Assembly: GCF_900101545.1 (NCBI RefSeq)
Contig: NZ_FMZU01000026.1
Span: 1 to 64,000, forward strand
Direction of reading: 5' to 3'
Length of the DNA stretch: 64,000 nt
From: Variovorax sp. CF079
GTDB taxonomy: Bacteria; Pseudomonadota; Gammaproteobacteria; Burkholderiales; Burkholderiaceae_C
Shown: one piece after another, positions 53,116 to 62,421 of the stretch
Layout of the letters: the number at the start of each line of letters is the position of its first letter
Position numbering within the stretch: position 1 is the stretch's first letter
The notes under the pieces: generated by a model
Databases searched by the model: none
Seen by the model: only the letters and a program-made list of their open reading frames with translations
What the model was told of the DNA's origin: nothing
Translations under genes and position numbers: made by a program

Positions 53116-54615
53116 ATGACTCAGGACAAGCTGATTGCGGACACGGATCCGCACCGCCTCGCGCGCGCCCTCAGTGGGTACAACCTGATCGGCGGCGCAC
53201 TGGTCGAGGCACGATCGGGGCGCACCTTCCCGGTCGTCAACCCCGCAACCGGCCGCGAGATCGGGCATGCCGCCCACAGCGATGCGAGCGACGTGGACCG
53301 GGCGGTCGCCGCCGCGGCAAGCGCCCAGCCTGCGTGGGCCGCCACGGCCGCGCGCAAGCGAGGCACCCTCGTGGCCGAATGCGCGCGCCTCCTGGCCGAC
53401 CACGTGGAAGAACTCGGCCGGCTGGTCGCACTCGAGACCGGGAAGGCCTTGCGCACCGAGAGCCGCGTGGAGGCTTCGGTCGTCGCCGACGCACTGCAGT
53501 TCTACGGCGGCCTCGGCTCGGAGCTCAAGGGGGAGAGCGTCCCATTCAGCCCCGACATGCTGACTTTCACCCAACGCGACCCGATCGGCGTCGTGGGCGT
53601 GATCATTCCGTGGAACGCGCCCATGATGCTGATGGCGCTGAAGATCGCGCCGGCCCTGGTGGCAGGCAACACGGTCGTCGTGAAATCGGCGGAAGAGGCG
53701 CCGCTGGCGGTTCTGCGCGTATGCCAGATCCTCAACCAGAAGCTTCCTCCGGGTGTGCTGAACATCGTCTCCGGCCTTGGGCCGGACTGCGGGGCACCCC
53801 TCGTCGCGCATCCGGCAGTCGGCAAGGTGACGTTCACCGGCTCGGTCGAGACCGGCCGCATCGTCGCGCGCACCGCCGGGGAGAAGCTCATCCCCGTCAC
53901 GCTCGAACTGGGCGGCAAGAGCCCGATGATCGTGATGGACGATGCCGACCTCCCCAAGGCCGTCGCCGGCGCGGTCAGCGGCATGCGCTTCACCCGGCAG
54001 GGCCAGAGCTGCACCGCAGCCAGCCGCATCCTCGTGCACGAGAAGGTCCACGACGAATTCGTCGCCATGCTCAAGGCGCGCGTCGATGCGATGAAGATGG
54101 GCGACCCGCTGGACGAGGCGACGGACATCGGGACGATCATCTCGCGGCCCCAGCTCGACAAGGTCCTGAGCTACATCGAATACGGCCGCTCCGAACCCGG
54201 GTCTCAGGCGCACGAATGTTCGCAGCTGCCCGCGGACGAAGCGCTTCGGGCCGGGCTTTTCGTGCGGCCGGTCATCTTCACCGGGCTCGACAACACCTCC
54301 CGCCTCGCGCGGGAAGAGATCTTCGGCCCCGTGACCTGCGTGATCCGCTTCTCCAGCTACGAAGAGGCCCTGAGCCTGGCGAACGACAGCGACTTCGGGC
54401 TGGCAGCGACCATCTGGACGCAGGACCTGAGGACGGCGCTGGATGCCACCCGGCGACTGCATGCCGGCTTCGTGCAGGTGAATCAGAACATCGTCGTCCA
54501 GCCTGGCCTGTCCTATGGCGGCGTCAAGCAATCCGGCCTGGGGCGCGAGGCCTCGCTGGAGGCGATGCTGGACCACTTCACCCACAAGAAGACAGTGATT
54601 TTCAACATGACCTGA
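53116..54615 (+). CDS. Aldehyde dehydrogenase
   Basis: 499 residues. Rossmann and active-site motifs: GVIIPWNAPMMLMALKIAPA, VTFTGSVETGR, the Glu motif LELGGKSP and catalytic Cys299 in GQSCTAASR; C-terminal EEIFGPV. NAD(P)+-dependent oxidation of an aldehyde. Thirteen bases after the sulfatase with its own GGAG. With a choline-sulfatase-like partner a betaine-aldehyde role is possible, but specificity cannot be read from sequence. Confidence 0.92.
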   Translation: MTQDKLIADTDPHRLARALSGYNLIGGALVEARSGRTFPVVNPATGREIGHAAHSDASDVDRAVAAAASAQPAWAATAARKRGTLVAECARLLADHVEELGRLVALETGKALRTESRVEASVVADALQFYGGLGSELKGESVPFSPDMLTFTQRDPIGVVGVIIPWNAPMMLMALKIAPALVAGNTVVVKSAEEAPLAVLRVCQILNQKLPPGVLNIVSGLGPDCGAPLVAHPAVGKVTFTGSVETGRIVARTAGEKLIPVTLELGGKSPMIVMDDADLPKAVAGAVSGMRFTRQGQSCTAASRILVHEKVHDEFVAMLKARVDAMKMGDPLDEATDIGTIISRPQLDKVLSYIEYGRSEPGSQAHECSQLPADEALRAGLFVRPVIFTGLDNTSRLAREEIFGPVTCVIRFSSYEEALSLANDSDFGLAATIWTQDLRTALDATRRLHAGFVQVNQNIVVQPGLSYGGVKQSGLGREASLEAMLDHFTHKKTVIFNMT

Positions 54616-54639
54616 GCAGGCTTGCTCAAAGGAGACACC

Positions 54640-55533
54640 ATGGCTGTGATCGGTTTCATCGGACTGGGCAACATGGGCTTTCCCATGGCATGCCGATTGA
54701 AGGAAGCAGGGCACGAGGTGCGATGCTTCGACGTGAGCGCGGGCTCCATGGAGCGCGCGCATGAGGCGGGGCTGCAGCGGCGCGCATCGGTCGACGAAGC
54801 GGTGGCCGGCGCGCAGGTCGTGATCACGATGCTGCCCAGCGGCCGCCATGTGCTGGACGTGCTCGCGGCGCGGGCGCTGCCCTTCGCCCCGGGTGCGCTG
54901 GTCATCGATTGCTCGACGATCGATGTCGCATCCTGCGCCACCTTCCACGAAAGCTTGCAGGCCAAGGGCCTGGTCACGCTCGACGCCCCGGTCTCAGGCG
55001 GCGTCGGTGGCGCCGCCGCGGGGACGCTCACCATCATGGCGGGCGGCACCGAAGCCGCCTTTGCGCGTGCGCTCGACATCCTGTGCGCGATGGGCAAGAA
55101 CATCGTTCACGCCGGCGCGGCCGGCGCAGGACAGGCCGCGAAGATCTGCAACAACATGCTCGCAGGCATCTCGATGCTGGCGGTGTCCGAGGCACTGCAC
55201 CTGGCCAAGCGCCTGGGCCTCGATGCCAAGAAGTTCTTCGAGATTGCCTCGACGTCTTCGGGCCAGTGCTGGGCACTCACCAGCTACGCACCCGAGCCCG
55301 GCCTGGTGCCGTCTTCCCCCGCCAATCGCGGCTACGAGGGCGGCTTCGCGTCCGAACTGATGCTCAAGGACCTGCGCCTGGCCGAGCAGGCCGCCGTCGG
55401 AAGCCACTCGCCTGCGCTCCTCGGCGCCGCGGCCGCTTCCGTCTACGCGATGCATTGCGCCGCGGGCCGGGGCCGGCTCGATTTTTCTTCCATCATCCAG
55501 ATGCTCGGCGCTGCGCAGCCCGCGCATCCCTGA
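54640..55533 (+). CDS. 3-hydroxyisobutyrate dehydrogenase-family oxidoreductase
   Basis: 297 residues. N-terminal GFIGLGNMGFPMACRL (nucleotide binding), substrate motif TLDAPVSGGVGGA, and catalytic-Lys region GAGQAAKICNNML. Beta-hydroxyacid dehydrogenase acting on a small hydroxy acid. ATG 54640 with AAAGGAG. Sits between the aldehyde dehydrogenase and Bug receptor in the operon. Confidence 0.92.
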   Translation: MAVIGFIGLGNMGFPMACRLKEAGHEVRCFDVSAGSMERAHEAGLQRRASVDEAVAGAQVVITMLPSGRHVLDVLAARALPFAPGALVIDCSTIDVASCATFHESLQAKGLVTLDAPVSGGVGGAAAGTLTIMAGGTEAAFARALDILCAMGKNIVHAGAAGAGQAAKICNNMLAGISMLAVSEALHLAKRLGLDAKKFFEIASTSSGQCWALTSYAPEPGLVPSSPANRGYEGGFASELMLKDLRLAEQAAVGSHSPALLGAAAASVYAMHCAAGRGRLDFSSIIQMLGAAQPAHP

Positions 55534-55556
55534 GCGAACCGGACAAGGAGACGAGC

Positions 55557-56522
55557 ATGAAGATCATCCGTCGCACCTTCAACAGCGCGATCATCGCGCT
55601 GCTGTGTACCGGCACTGCGGCATTCGCGCAAAAAGACACCGGCAAGCTCATCGTGGGCTATCCGGCAGGGCAGTCCGTCGACGCGGTCGCCCGGCTGCTT
55701 GCCGAACGCCTGGGCCTGGCGATCGGCCGCACCCTGATCGTGGAAAACATGCCCGGCCAGGCCGGCAGCATCGCGCTCGAGGCGGTCGCCCGAATGCCTG
55801 CCGACGGGAGCGTCATGACCTTGTCCGCTTCCGCGGCTGTCGCCGGCAATCCGGTCCTTTACAAGAACGTGCGCTACGACAGCGTGAAGGACTTCGAGCC
55901 TGTCGGTTTGATCTATGACGCGCCGCTCGTGCTGATGGTGAACAGCAGCGTGCCGGTCAAGTCGCTGGAGGAGCTGATCGCCTACGCCAAGGAGAACCGG
56001 GGCAAGGTGAACTACTCGTCGCCGGGCAACGGCTCCGTGTCGCACCTCGCCATGTCGGAGCTCATGCGGCGCACCGGCATCGAGATGACGCACGTGCCCT
56101 ATCAGGGCGCGGCCAAGTCGCTCACCGACCTGGCCGCAGGCCAGGTGCAGGTCTCGTTCGACGCCTACGCCGCGGCCCAACCCTTCCTGGCGGGCGGGAG
56201 GGTGCGCGCGATCGCCGTGAGTTCGAGCGAGCGCATTTCGGTGCTGCCTTCGATTCCGACGGTGGCGGAGAGCGGCCTGTCCGATTTCGATCTGGTGCCG
56301 TGGGTCGGGCTGCTCGCGCCCGCCGGTACGCCCAAGGCCGTCGTCGACAAGGTCAGCGAAGAGCTCGCGAAGATCGTGCGCTCGCCGGACTTCTCGCAGC
56401 GGATCATCGGCCTGGGAGCGCGGCCCCGATTCAAATCGGCTGCGGAGTTCAAGAGCTTCGTGCGGGTCGAAGTCGATCGCTGGGCCACCGTCATCAAGGG
56501 CTCCGGGGCCAGGCTGGAGTGA
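55557..56522 (+). CDS. Bug/TctC-family periplasmic solute receptor
   Basis: 321 residues; signal peptide ends ...TGTAAFA|QKD. Hallmarks: LIVGYPAGQSVDAVARLLAE, VENMPGQAGSIALEAVARMP, HVPYQGAAKSLTDLAAGQVQ. AAGGAG upstream. Likely captures the substrate of this sulfatase operon or its product. Confidence 0.92.
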   Translation: MKIIRRTFNSAIIALLCTGTAAFAQKDTGKLIVGYPAGQSVDAVARLLAERLGLAIGRTLIVENMPGQAGSIALEAVARMPADGSVMTLSASAAVAGNPVLYKNVRYDSVKDFEPVGLIYDAPLVLMVNSSVPVKSLEELIAYAKENRGKVNYSSPGNGSVSHLAMSELMRRTGIEMTHVPYQGAAKSLTDLAAGQVQVSFDAYAAAQPFLAGGRVRAIAVSSSERISVLPSIPTVAESGLSDFDLVPWVGLLAPAGTPKAVVDKVSEELAKIVRSPDFSQRIIGLGARPRFKSAAEFKSFVRVEVDRWATVIKGSGARLE

Positions 56523-56526
56523 GGCG

Positions 56527-57264
56527 ATGATCGCACTCGGCTGCGCCGCCCTCGCGGGCGAAACCCGGCACCGTCGTGTGCTGGAGAACGGCTTCAGCTT
56601 CCATCGAAGCGAGTGGATGCAAAGCGATCGCGGCCCGGGGCTGTCTCCGACCGTCTTCCTCGTGGAGCAACCGCCGAATGCCGTGCTGGCGCCGCACTTC
56701 CACACCCAGAACCAGTTCCAGGTGGTCAAGGAGGGCAGCGGCACCCTGGGTGCGCACGCCGTGGGCCCCGGGTCGCTTCACTATGCCGGCGCGTTCACGG
56801 GCTACGGGCCGCTGGTGGCAGGCCCTGCCGGCCTGAGCTATTTCACGATTCGTGCGGTGTACGAAACGGGCGCGAATTTCCTCCCGGCCGCACGGGACAG
56901 GCTGCCGCGCGGACCGAAACGGAATGCTCATGGGCCGGTGCACGAGCCCTTGGCGTTGGAAGCGCTTCGCGCCCTGGCATCGGCGCGCCGGGTCCCGTTG
57001 ATCGCGCCGCAGGACGGCCTCGAGGCCTATGCGCTGCAGCTCCCGCCTTGGTCGCCACTCGAGCCGATCGAAGCGCGCGGCTCGGGCCAGTTCCAGCTCG
57101 TCCTTGCCGGAGCGCTCGAAACCCCGCAGCGGCGGCTGCAGGCGTGGGAAAGCCGCTTTCTTTCACCTGGTGAAGATGCAGGTGGCTGCGCCGCCGGGGC
57201 AAGCGGCGTTCACCTGCTCGTGCTGCAGATGCCGGCCATCGCGCCCGAATATTCGGGTGGCTGA
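56527..57264 (+). CDS. Cupin-like protein, unknown function
   Basis: 245 residues. The N-terminal half contains a cupin-type metal motif PHFHTQNQFQVV with following Gly residues. The C-terminal half may be a second, degenerate cupin (QFQLVLAGALETP). Four bases after the Bug gene, so part of the operon. Could be a dioxygenase or ligand-binding accessory protein. Confidence 0.7.
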   Translation: MIALGCAALAGETRHRRVLENGFSFHRSEWMQSDRGPGLSPTVFLVEQPPNAVLAPHFHTQNQFQVVKEGSGTLGAHAVGPGSLHYAGAFTGYGPLVAGPAGLSYFTIRAVYETGANFLPAARDRLPRGPKRNAHGPVHEPLALEALRALASARRVPLIAPQDGLEAYALQLPPWSPLEPIEARGSGQFQLVLAGALETPQRRLQAWESRFLSPGEDAGGCAAGASGVHLLVLQMPAIAPEYSGG

Positions 57265-57279
57265 AGTGCCCGCCATCTC

Positions 57280-57296
57280 TTGTATAACGATTGCAT
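57280..57296. promoter_or_regulatory. GntR operator at its own start codon
   Basis: TTGTATAACGATTGCAT overlaps the gntR ATG (57295). Its reverse complement fits the two operator sites at 51539-51566, which supports autoregulation. Confidence 0.55.
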
Positions 57297-57981
57297 GACA
57301 TCAGAGAAGTCCAACGCATTGCGCAAGCGCGGTCCGCAGCCGCTATCGGCCGAGCAGGTCTGCGAGCGGATCCGCGCCGCGATCCTGAGCGGGGAGCTCA
57401 AGCCGGGGTCGAAGCTCACGGAGCAGGATCTCGCGGCCGAATTCGAAGTGAGCCGCACGCCGATCCGGGAAGCCATCCGCCAGCTGGAAGTGGAGCGCCT
57501 GGTCAGCCGCACACCCTTCGTGGGCGTCACGGTGACCCAGCTCAGCCCGGAAGAAGTGATCGAGCTGCTGGACATCCGTGAAGTCCTCGAAGGACTGGTG
57601 GCCCGGCTTGCAACGGAAAACATGGACAGCTTCCACCTGCAACGATTGAAGAAATCACTGCAGCAGCTGGCCGCGAGCGCCAGGAAGAGCGACGTCGGCG
57701 CGTACCTCGATCAGGCGCTGGCGTTCCGGCGTGCGCTCGTGGAATGCTGCGGCAGTGCCACCTTGTCGGAGCATGTCATGGCGATCGAAAACCGCCTGCG
57801 TCTGACGGGCAGCCGCACCGCGCTGTTGCCGGGGCGCATGGAAGCTGCCATCGAGGAGCATGAGAAGTTGCTGGACGCGATCGTGCGCGGCGACGCCAAA
57901 GGTGCCGAACGACTCAACCGGGAGCGCATCCGGCACATCCGCGACGCGGTGGCGAAGTCGATTTCCTTCTCCATCCTGTAG
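57295..57981 (+). CDS. GntR-family regulator, FCD type
   Basis: 228 residues. N-terminal winged HTH (LSGELKPGSKLTEQDLAAEF, EVSRTPIREAIRQLEVERLV) and an all-helical FCD effector domain (EVIELLDIREVLEGLVARLA). Last gene of the sulfatase operon (30-base gap). Probably senses an acid or CoA intermediate and represses both divergent arms through the 17-bp sites. Confidence 0.92.
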   Translation: MTSEKSNALRKRGPQPLSAEQVCERIRAAILSGELKPGSKLTEQDLAAEFEVSRTPIREAIRQLEVERLVSRTPFVGVTVTQLSPEEVIELLDIREVLEGLVARLATENMDSFHLQRLKKSLQQLAASARKSDVGAYLDQALAFRRALVECCGSATLSEHVMAIENRLRLTGSRTALLPGRMEAAIEEHEKLLDAIVRGDAKGAERLNRERIRHIRDAVAKSISFSIL

Positions 57982-58011
57982 CGCCCCGGCGCCGGCGTCG
58001 CGCGCCCTTGC

Positions 58012-58809
58012 TCAAGTCCGGTAGGAGGCCCCGCGCTCGCGCTCGAGCTTGCGCAGCAGGCCCGGCCACTCCAGCTTGCCGACTTCCATGAAGCCGCCGG
58101 GCCCCAGCATCTTGCGGCCTTGGGCGCGGGTGTGCCGGATGGTGGCGTCGGACAGCTCGTGCAGCGGCACTCCGCCGGCTTGTCCATCGATCTGGTACTG
58201 GCATGCCGTCTCCAGGCGCAGCATCCAGCAGAAGGCCTCTGCTACGCTACGGCCCACCGTCAGGGCGCCGTGGTTGCGCAGGACCAGCACACGGCCTTCG
58301 GGGCCGAGGTCACGCACGAGGCGCTCGCGCTCGTCTTCGTCGAGCGCCGTGCCCTCGTAGTCGTGGTAGCCGAGAAAGTCCAGCATGACGCAGGCCTTCT
58401 GGCTCAGGGGCCGCAGACCCATGGCCTGCATCGCGATCGCGTTGTTCGCACGGGTGTGGCTGTGCATGACGCACACCAACTCCGTCTGCGCCATATGGAC
58501 GGCGCTGTGGATGATGAACCCGGCGGGGTTGAGCAGTGACGGGTCCCCCTGCACCACGCGGCCATCGAGGTCGACCTTGATCAGGGCCGATGCCGTCATC
58601 TCGTCGAACAGGGTGCCCAGCGGATTGACGAGAAAGTGATGTTCGGGCCCCGGCAGCATCACGGAGATGTGGGTCGAGGCCAGGTCCGACATGCCATGGA
58701 GATCCGTCAGCTGGTAGCAGGCGGCGAGGTCGCAGCGCAACTGCCGCTCGGCGGCATCCATGCCTTCAGGCCTGGCATGCGAAGAAAGTTGCGCGATATC
58801 GTTGTTCAT
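58012..58809 (-). CDS. Class II aldolase/adducin-family protein
   Basis: 265 residues. Zinc-site features of the family: GMSDLASTHISVMLPG, HSAVHMAQTELVCVMHSHTR (His pair) and VLVLRNHGALTVGRSVAEAF (third His). Probable metal-dependent aldolase or decarboxylase acting on a small oxygenated acid. The ATG overlaps the Bug gene stop by 4 bases. Last gene of the amidase-Bug-Bug-aldolase operon. Confidence 0.9.
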   Translation of the reverse strand: MNNDIAQLSSHARPEGMDAAERQLRCDLAACYQLTDLHGMSDLASTHISVMLPGPEHHFLVNPLGTLFDEMTASALIKVDLDGRVVQGDPSLLNPAGFIIHSAVHMAQTELVCVMHSHTRANNAIAMQAMGLRPLSQKACVMLDFLGYHDYEGTALDEDERERLVRDLGPEGRVLVLRNHGALTVGRSVAEAFCWMLRLETACQYQIDGQAGGVPLHELSDATIRHTRAQGRKMLGPGGFMEVGKLEWPGLLRKLERERGASYRT

Positions 58810-59837
58810 TTCGTTGTCTCCTTGCTATGGGTGGGTTCGGTGCCGAGCGATCGGGACATCGCGATCCAGCGGGCGAGATCCGCCTGCACGAAAGCCTGTG
58901 TCTCGGCCGGCGGTGCGGGCTGGATGACCAGCCCCAGGTCTCCGAGGCTGGCCCGGACATCGGGAGCCGCGAGCGCCTCCGACAGGACACGGGCCAGCGT
59001 GGCGACGACCTCCGGCGGCATCCTGGCTGGCCCCATCAGGGCGAACCAATTGGAGATGGCCAGGTCGGGCATGCCCTGTTCGACGACCGTCGGCACGTCC
59101 GGCAGCGACGGGACCCGGGTGCTCGAAGTGACGGCGATCGCCTTGATCTTGCCCGATCGAACCTGCTGGACGACCAGGGGCACGGTCATCGCGGTGACAC
59201 CGATCTCGCCCCGCACCAGGTCCGTCATGACCTCCGGCTGGCCTCGATAGGCCACGTGCGTGAGTTCGATCTTCTGCTGGCTCTTGAGCAACTCCATCGT
59301 GAAGAAGGGCGTCGTGCCCCCGCCGGCAGAGCCGTAGTTGACCTGGCCCGGCCGCACCTTGGCGAACTCGACCAGATCAGGCAGTGAGCGGACCGGCAAT
59401 CCGTTGCTCACGATGATCGCCTGGGGGATCGTGCCGATCATCCCGATCGCGCTGAACGCGGTTTGCGGCTGCCAGGAGGGCGCTGCCGCGCCGGGCGGCG
59501 CCATGGTCGTCGGGCCGCTGGCCACGACCAGCGTGTACCCATCGGGCGCCGCACGCGCCACGGCCGAATAGCCGATGCTGCCGGCGGCACCCGCGCGGTT
59601 GTCGACGATGAAGCTCTGCTTGAAGCGCTCGGAGAGATGCTGCGCGAGCCGGCGTGCGATGACATCCACGATACCGCCGGCGGGGAACGCCGAGACGATC
59701 GTCACCGGACGCTCCGGATAGCCCGCGGCAGCCGCTGGTCCCAGCGGCATCACGCATGCAGCAAGGAACAGGGCCAGAGTGCGTACGCCTGCACGGCGGC
59801 GCGTGCATGCGGAAGTCTTGCTGATCGCTCTGCGCAT
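58806..59837 (-). CDS. Bug/TctC-family periplasmic solute receptor
   Basis: 343 residues with a long basic leader and signal peptide (ALFLAACVMPLGPAAAA|GYP). Hallmarks: PVTIVSAFPAGGIVDVIARR, VDNRAGAAGSIGYSAVARAA, PDGYTLVVASG, LPDVPTVVEQGMP. ATG 59837 has GGAG upstream. Third gene of the operon and distinct in sequence from the Bug gene just upstream. Confidence 0.92.
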   Translation of the reverse strand: MRRAISKTSACTRRRAGVRTLALFLAACVMPLGPAAAAGYPERPVTIVSAFPAGGIVDVIARRLAQHLSERFKQSFIVDNRAGAAGSIGYSAVARAAPDGYTLVVASGPTTMAPPGAAAPSWQPQTAFSAIGMIGTIPQAIIVSNGLPVRSLPDLVEFAKVRPGQVNYGSAGGGTTPFFTMELLKSQQKIELTHVAYRGQPEVMTDLVRGEIGVTAMTVPLVVQQVRSGKIKAIAVTSSTRVPSLPDVPTVVEQGMPDLAISNWFALMGPARMPPEVVATLARVLSEALAAPDVRASLGDLGLVIQPAPPAETQAFVQADLARWIAMSRSLGTEPTHSKETTK

Positions 59838-59874
59838 CGTGATCTCCTTCGGTTGAAGGGCGCCCGTGACGCCA

Positions 59875-60870
59875 TCACTCCTCGCTGCGGAATCCCGAGG
59901 TTTGCACCACGGGACGCCAGAAGTCGCGCTCCGCGCTCAGCGTGCGTTTCACCGCGGCGCCAGGCAGGCCCGTCGCCTCCAGACCTGCGCGCGCCATCGC
60001 GCTGCGGACCTGCGGTTGCTGCATCGCGGCCACGAAGGCACGCTCCAGGCGCTGCACCACCTCCGCAGGGGTGCCTGCAGGCACGAAGGCACTGTAGGAG
60101 GCGTTTGCATGCTCGAATGCATCGATGCCGGCCTCCCGCGCGGTCGGGACATCGGGCAGGGATGCGTTGCGGCGCGTGCCGGAGACCGCCAGGATGCGCA
60201 CCTTGCCGGCACGATGGAGTTCCAGCTGGCTGGCCAGGGCGTCCGCGCTCAAGGGAACGTGCCCGCCGATCAGGTCCGCCACGAGCGGTGCGCCACCCTT
60301 GTACGCCACGGGCGTCAGCGGAACACCCACGGTCTTGGCCATGCCGAGGACGGCGAAGTGCAGTGTCCCGCCGAGGTTGGTGAGCCCCACGCTCCCCTGC
60401 GAAGGGTTGGCGCGCACCCAGCTCAGGTAGTCCTGCAATGTCTTGTACGGCCGGTCCGCACCGGCGGAAATCACCGTGGGAACCTCGGCGAGGTGGCTCA
60501 CGGGGATGAAATCGCGATCGACGTCGTAGGCAAGCTGCCTGTAGGTCATCGGAAAGATGACCAGCGGCGCGTTGGAAGACAGCAGCACGGTCCTGCCATC
60601 GGGCGGGGCGCGCTTCACGTACTCGATGGAGATCCGCGTGGCGGCGCCGGGCCGGTTGTCCACGATGACCTGTTCCTCGCCGCCAAGGCGCAGCTGCTCG
60701 GCGAGCGCCCGCGCCAGCGTGTCGAGCGCACCCCCGGGCGGAAATCCGACGACGAGACGCAGCGGATGGGCGCCTCCGACCGATGCCTGCGCAGGCGCTT
60801 GCGCCTGCGCAGGGCCGGCTGCAACGGCAGCGATCCACGCGGCGGAAAGGAAAATCCGAATCACGTTCAT
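59875..60870 (-). CDS. Bug/TctC-family periplasmic solute receptor
   Basis: 331 residues; signal peptide MNVIRIFLSAAWIAAVAAGP then AQA|QAP. Hallmarks: LRLVVGFPPGGALDTLARAL, VDNRPGAATRISIEYVKRAP, LPDVPTAREAGIDAF. ATG 60870 overlaps the amidase stop (TGATG). Two different Bug receptors in one operon suggest two substrates or stereo-forms. Confidence 0.92.
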   Translation of the reverse strand: MNVIRIFLSAAWIAAVAAGPAQAQAPAQASVGGAHPLRLVVGFPPGGALDTLARALAEQLRLGGEEQVIVDNRPGAATRISIEYVKRAPPDGRTVLLSSNAPLVIFPMTYRQLAYDVDRDFIPVSHLAEVPTVISAGADRPYKTLQDYLSWVRANPSQGSVGLTNLGGTLHFAVLGMAKTVGVPLTPVAYKGGAPLVADLIGGHVPLSADALASQLELHRAGKVRILAVSGTRRNASLPDVPTAREAGIDAFEHANASYSAFVPAGTPAEVVQRLERAFVAAMQQPQVRSAMARAGLEATGLPGAAVKRTLSAERDFWRPVVQTSGFRSEE

Positions 60871-62306
60871 CACCACGCCTCCTCGTTCGGCCAACGGGAC
60901 ACAATATTCCTGGCAGCCTCGAATACCGCCGCAGCGGCAAGAAGATCCGACTCCCGGCGCAGGCGCCCCACCAACTGCAGGCCGATCGGTAGTCCGTCGC
61001 TGCCGAAGCCGCAGGGCAGCGTGATGGCGGGGTGGCCGGTCAGGTTGAACGGCATGGTCCACGGGAACCAGTTGGACCGCACCTCGTCGAAGAGCCGTCC
61101 ATCGATCTCGAGCTTGCCGAACAGGTCCTGGTCGATCGGAACGGCGGTCCGTGCCAGCGTGGGAACCACGATGAAGTCGTTGTCACGCAGCAAGTCCTGC
61201 ACATGCCGGAAGAGGCGAGTGCGAGCGAAGTTCGCCTTCTGGTAGTCGACGGCGGTGTAGTCCTTCGCGAGCGCGAGCTGCTGAAGGAGGGAGGGGGTCA
61301 GCTGATCCGGCTGCTCCTCGGCCATCTTCCCGAACCGTGCTTTCCAGACCGTGTGATTGATGGTGCGCCAAAGTGGCTCGACGTCGAAGTCTGTCGACGG
61401 CCCCATCTCGGCCAACTCCGCGCCCAACTCCGCCAGGAGCTGCAGTGCGGATCCAAAGCAGGAAGCAACGTCGGACGCCATAGGCCTGCCGGGCGGCATT
61501 CCCGCGAACAGGATGCGCTTGCCCCGCAAGTCAGCCACGGAGCGCATGTCCTTGAGATAGTCTTCCGCCCGGGCGCCGGCAGACCAGGGGTCGCAGGGAT
61601 GCTCGCCCGCCATGGCCTGCAGCATGAGGGCGGTGTCGGCGACCGTACGCGAGATCGGTGTGACGTAGGTGAGATTGCCGATGGCGTCCTCCGCCTGCGA
61701 ATGCGGGACCAGCCCGATCGACTGCTTCAGGCCGACGACTCCGTTGCAGGCTGCCGGAATCCGGGTGGAGCCTCCACCGTCCGTTGCGATCCCGATCGGG
61801 GCAAGTCCAGTCGCCACCGCCACCGCTGCGCCGCCGCTCGATCCGCCGCTCGTGCGCTCGGGGTGCCATGCGTTGCGCGTGCGTCCGAACAAGGGTGCAT
61901 CGGTCAGGCATTTGGCGCCAAACTCCGACGTGGTCGTCTTTCCGACGAGGATGGCACCGTGCTGCCGCAGCCGGGAGATGGCTGCCGCGTCCTCGGTCGG
62001 GACGTTGTCGGCGAACAGCAGCGAACCGAAGGTGGTCTTCACGCCCTTCGTATTGACCAGGTCCTTGCAGGCGTACGGAATGCCGTGGAGCAGTCCGGTG
62101 GGCTCGCCCCGCATGACTGCCCGCTCCGCAGCCTTCGCATCGCGCATGGCTTCGTCGGGGCACAACGTGATGAAGCAGTTGAGCTTCGGCTGCAGCCGTG
62201 TCGCGCGATCCAGCACGGCCCGGGTCACTTCGACGGGAGAGACTTCACGGTGCGCGATCGCTTCGCGCAGGCGTACTGCTGTCCAAAAGCAAAACTCTTC
62301 GGCCAT
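60870..62306 (-). CDS. Amidase-signature family hydrolase
   Basis: 478 residues. Ser-Ser-Lys triad: Lys in ILVGKTTTSEFG, cis-Ser and nucleophile in the glycine/serine loops TSGGSSGGAAVAVATG and TDGGGSTRIPAACNG. Hydrolyses an amide to acid plus ammonia or amine. ATG 62306 preceded by GAAGG; a longer upstream reading enters the promoter gap. First gene of the operon, divergent from LysR. Confidence 0.92.
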   Translation of the reverse strand: MAEEFCFWTAVRLREAIAHREVSPVEVTRAVLDRATRLQPKLNCFITLCPDEAMRDAKAAERAVMRGEPTGLLHGIPYACKDLVNTKGVKTTFGSLLFADNVPTEDAAAISRLRQHGAILVGKTTTSEFGAKCLTDAPLFGRTRNAWHPERTSGGSSGGAAVAVATGLAPIGIATDGGGSTRIPAACNGVVGLKQSIGLVPHSQAEDAIGNLTYVTPISRTVADTALMLQAMAGEHPCDPWSAGARAEDYLKDMRSVADLRGKRILFAGMPPGRPMASDVASCFGSALQLLAELGAELAEMGPSTDFDVEPLWRTINHTVWKARFGKMAEEQPDQLTPSLLQQLALAKDYTAVDYQKANFARTRLFRHVQDLLRDNDFIVVPTLARTAVPIDQDLFGKLEIDGRLFDEVRSNWFPWTMPFNLTGHPAITLPCGFGSDGLPIGLQLVGRLRRESDLLAAAAVFEAARNIVSRWPNEEAW

Positions 62307-62404
62307 GCACCCTTCCTCTGTCAGACACCGGCACGTCCAGCCGGCATGCGCCGAAGGGTGCCATCCGGCTGCCGCACGGTCCAATACTCGTTCACAATCC
62401 ACTC

Positions 62405-62421
62405 ATATCAGAAGCGTATGG
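62405..62421. promoter_or_regulatory. Probable LysR site at the regulator start
   Basis: ATATCAGAAGCGTATGG (ATATC-N7-TATGG) lies at the end of the 111-base divergent gap and touches the lysR start. The same pattern precedes the other LysR gene at 36969-36985. Confidence 0.4.
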
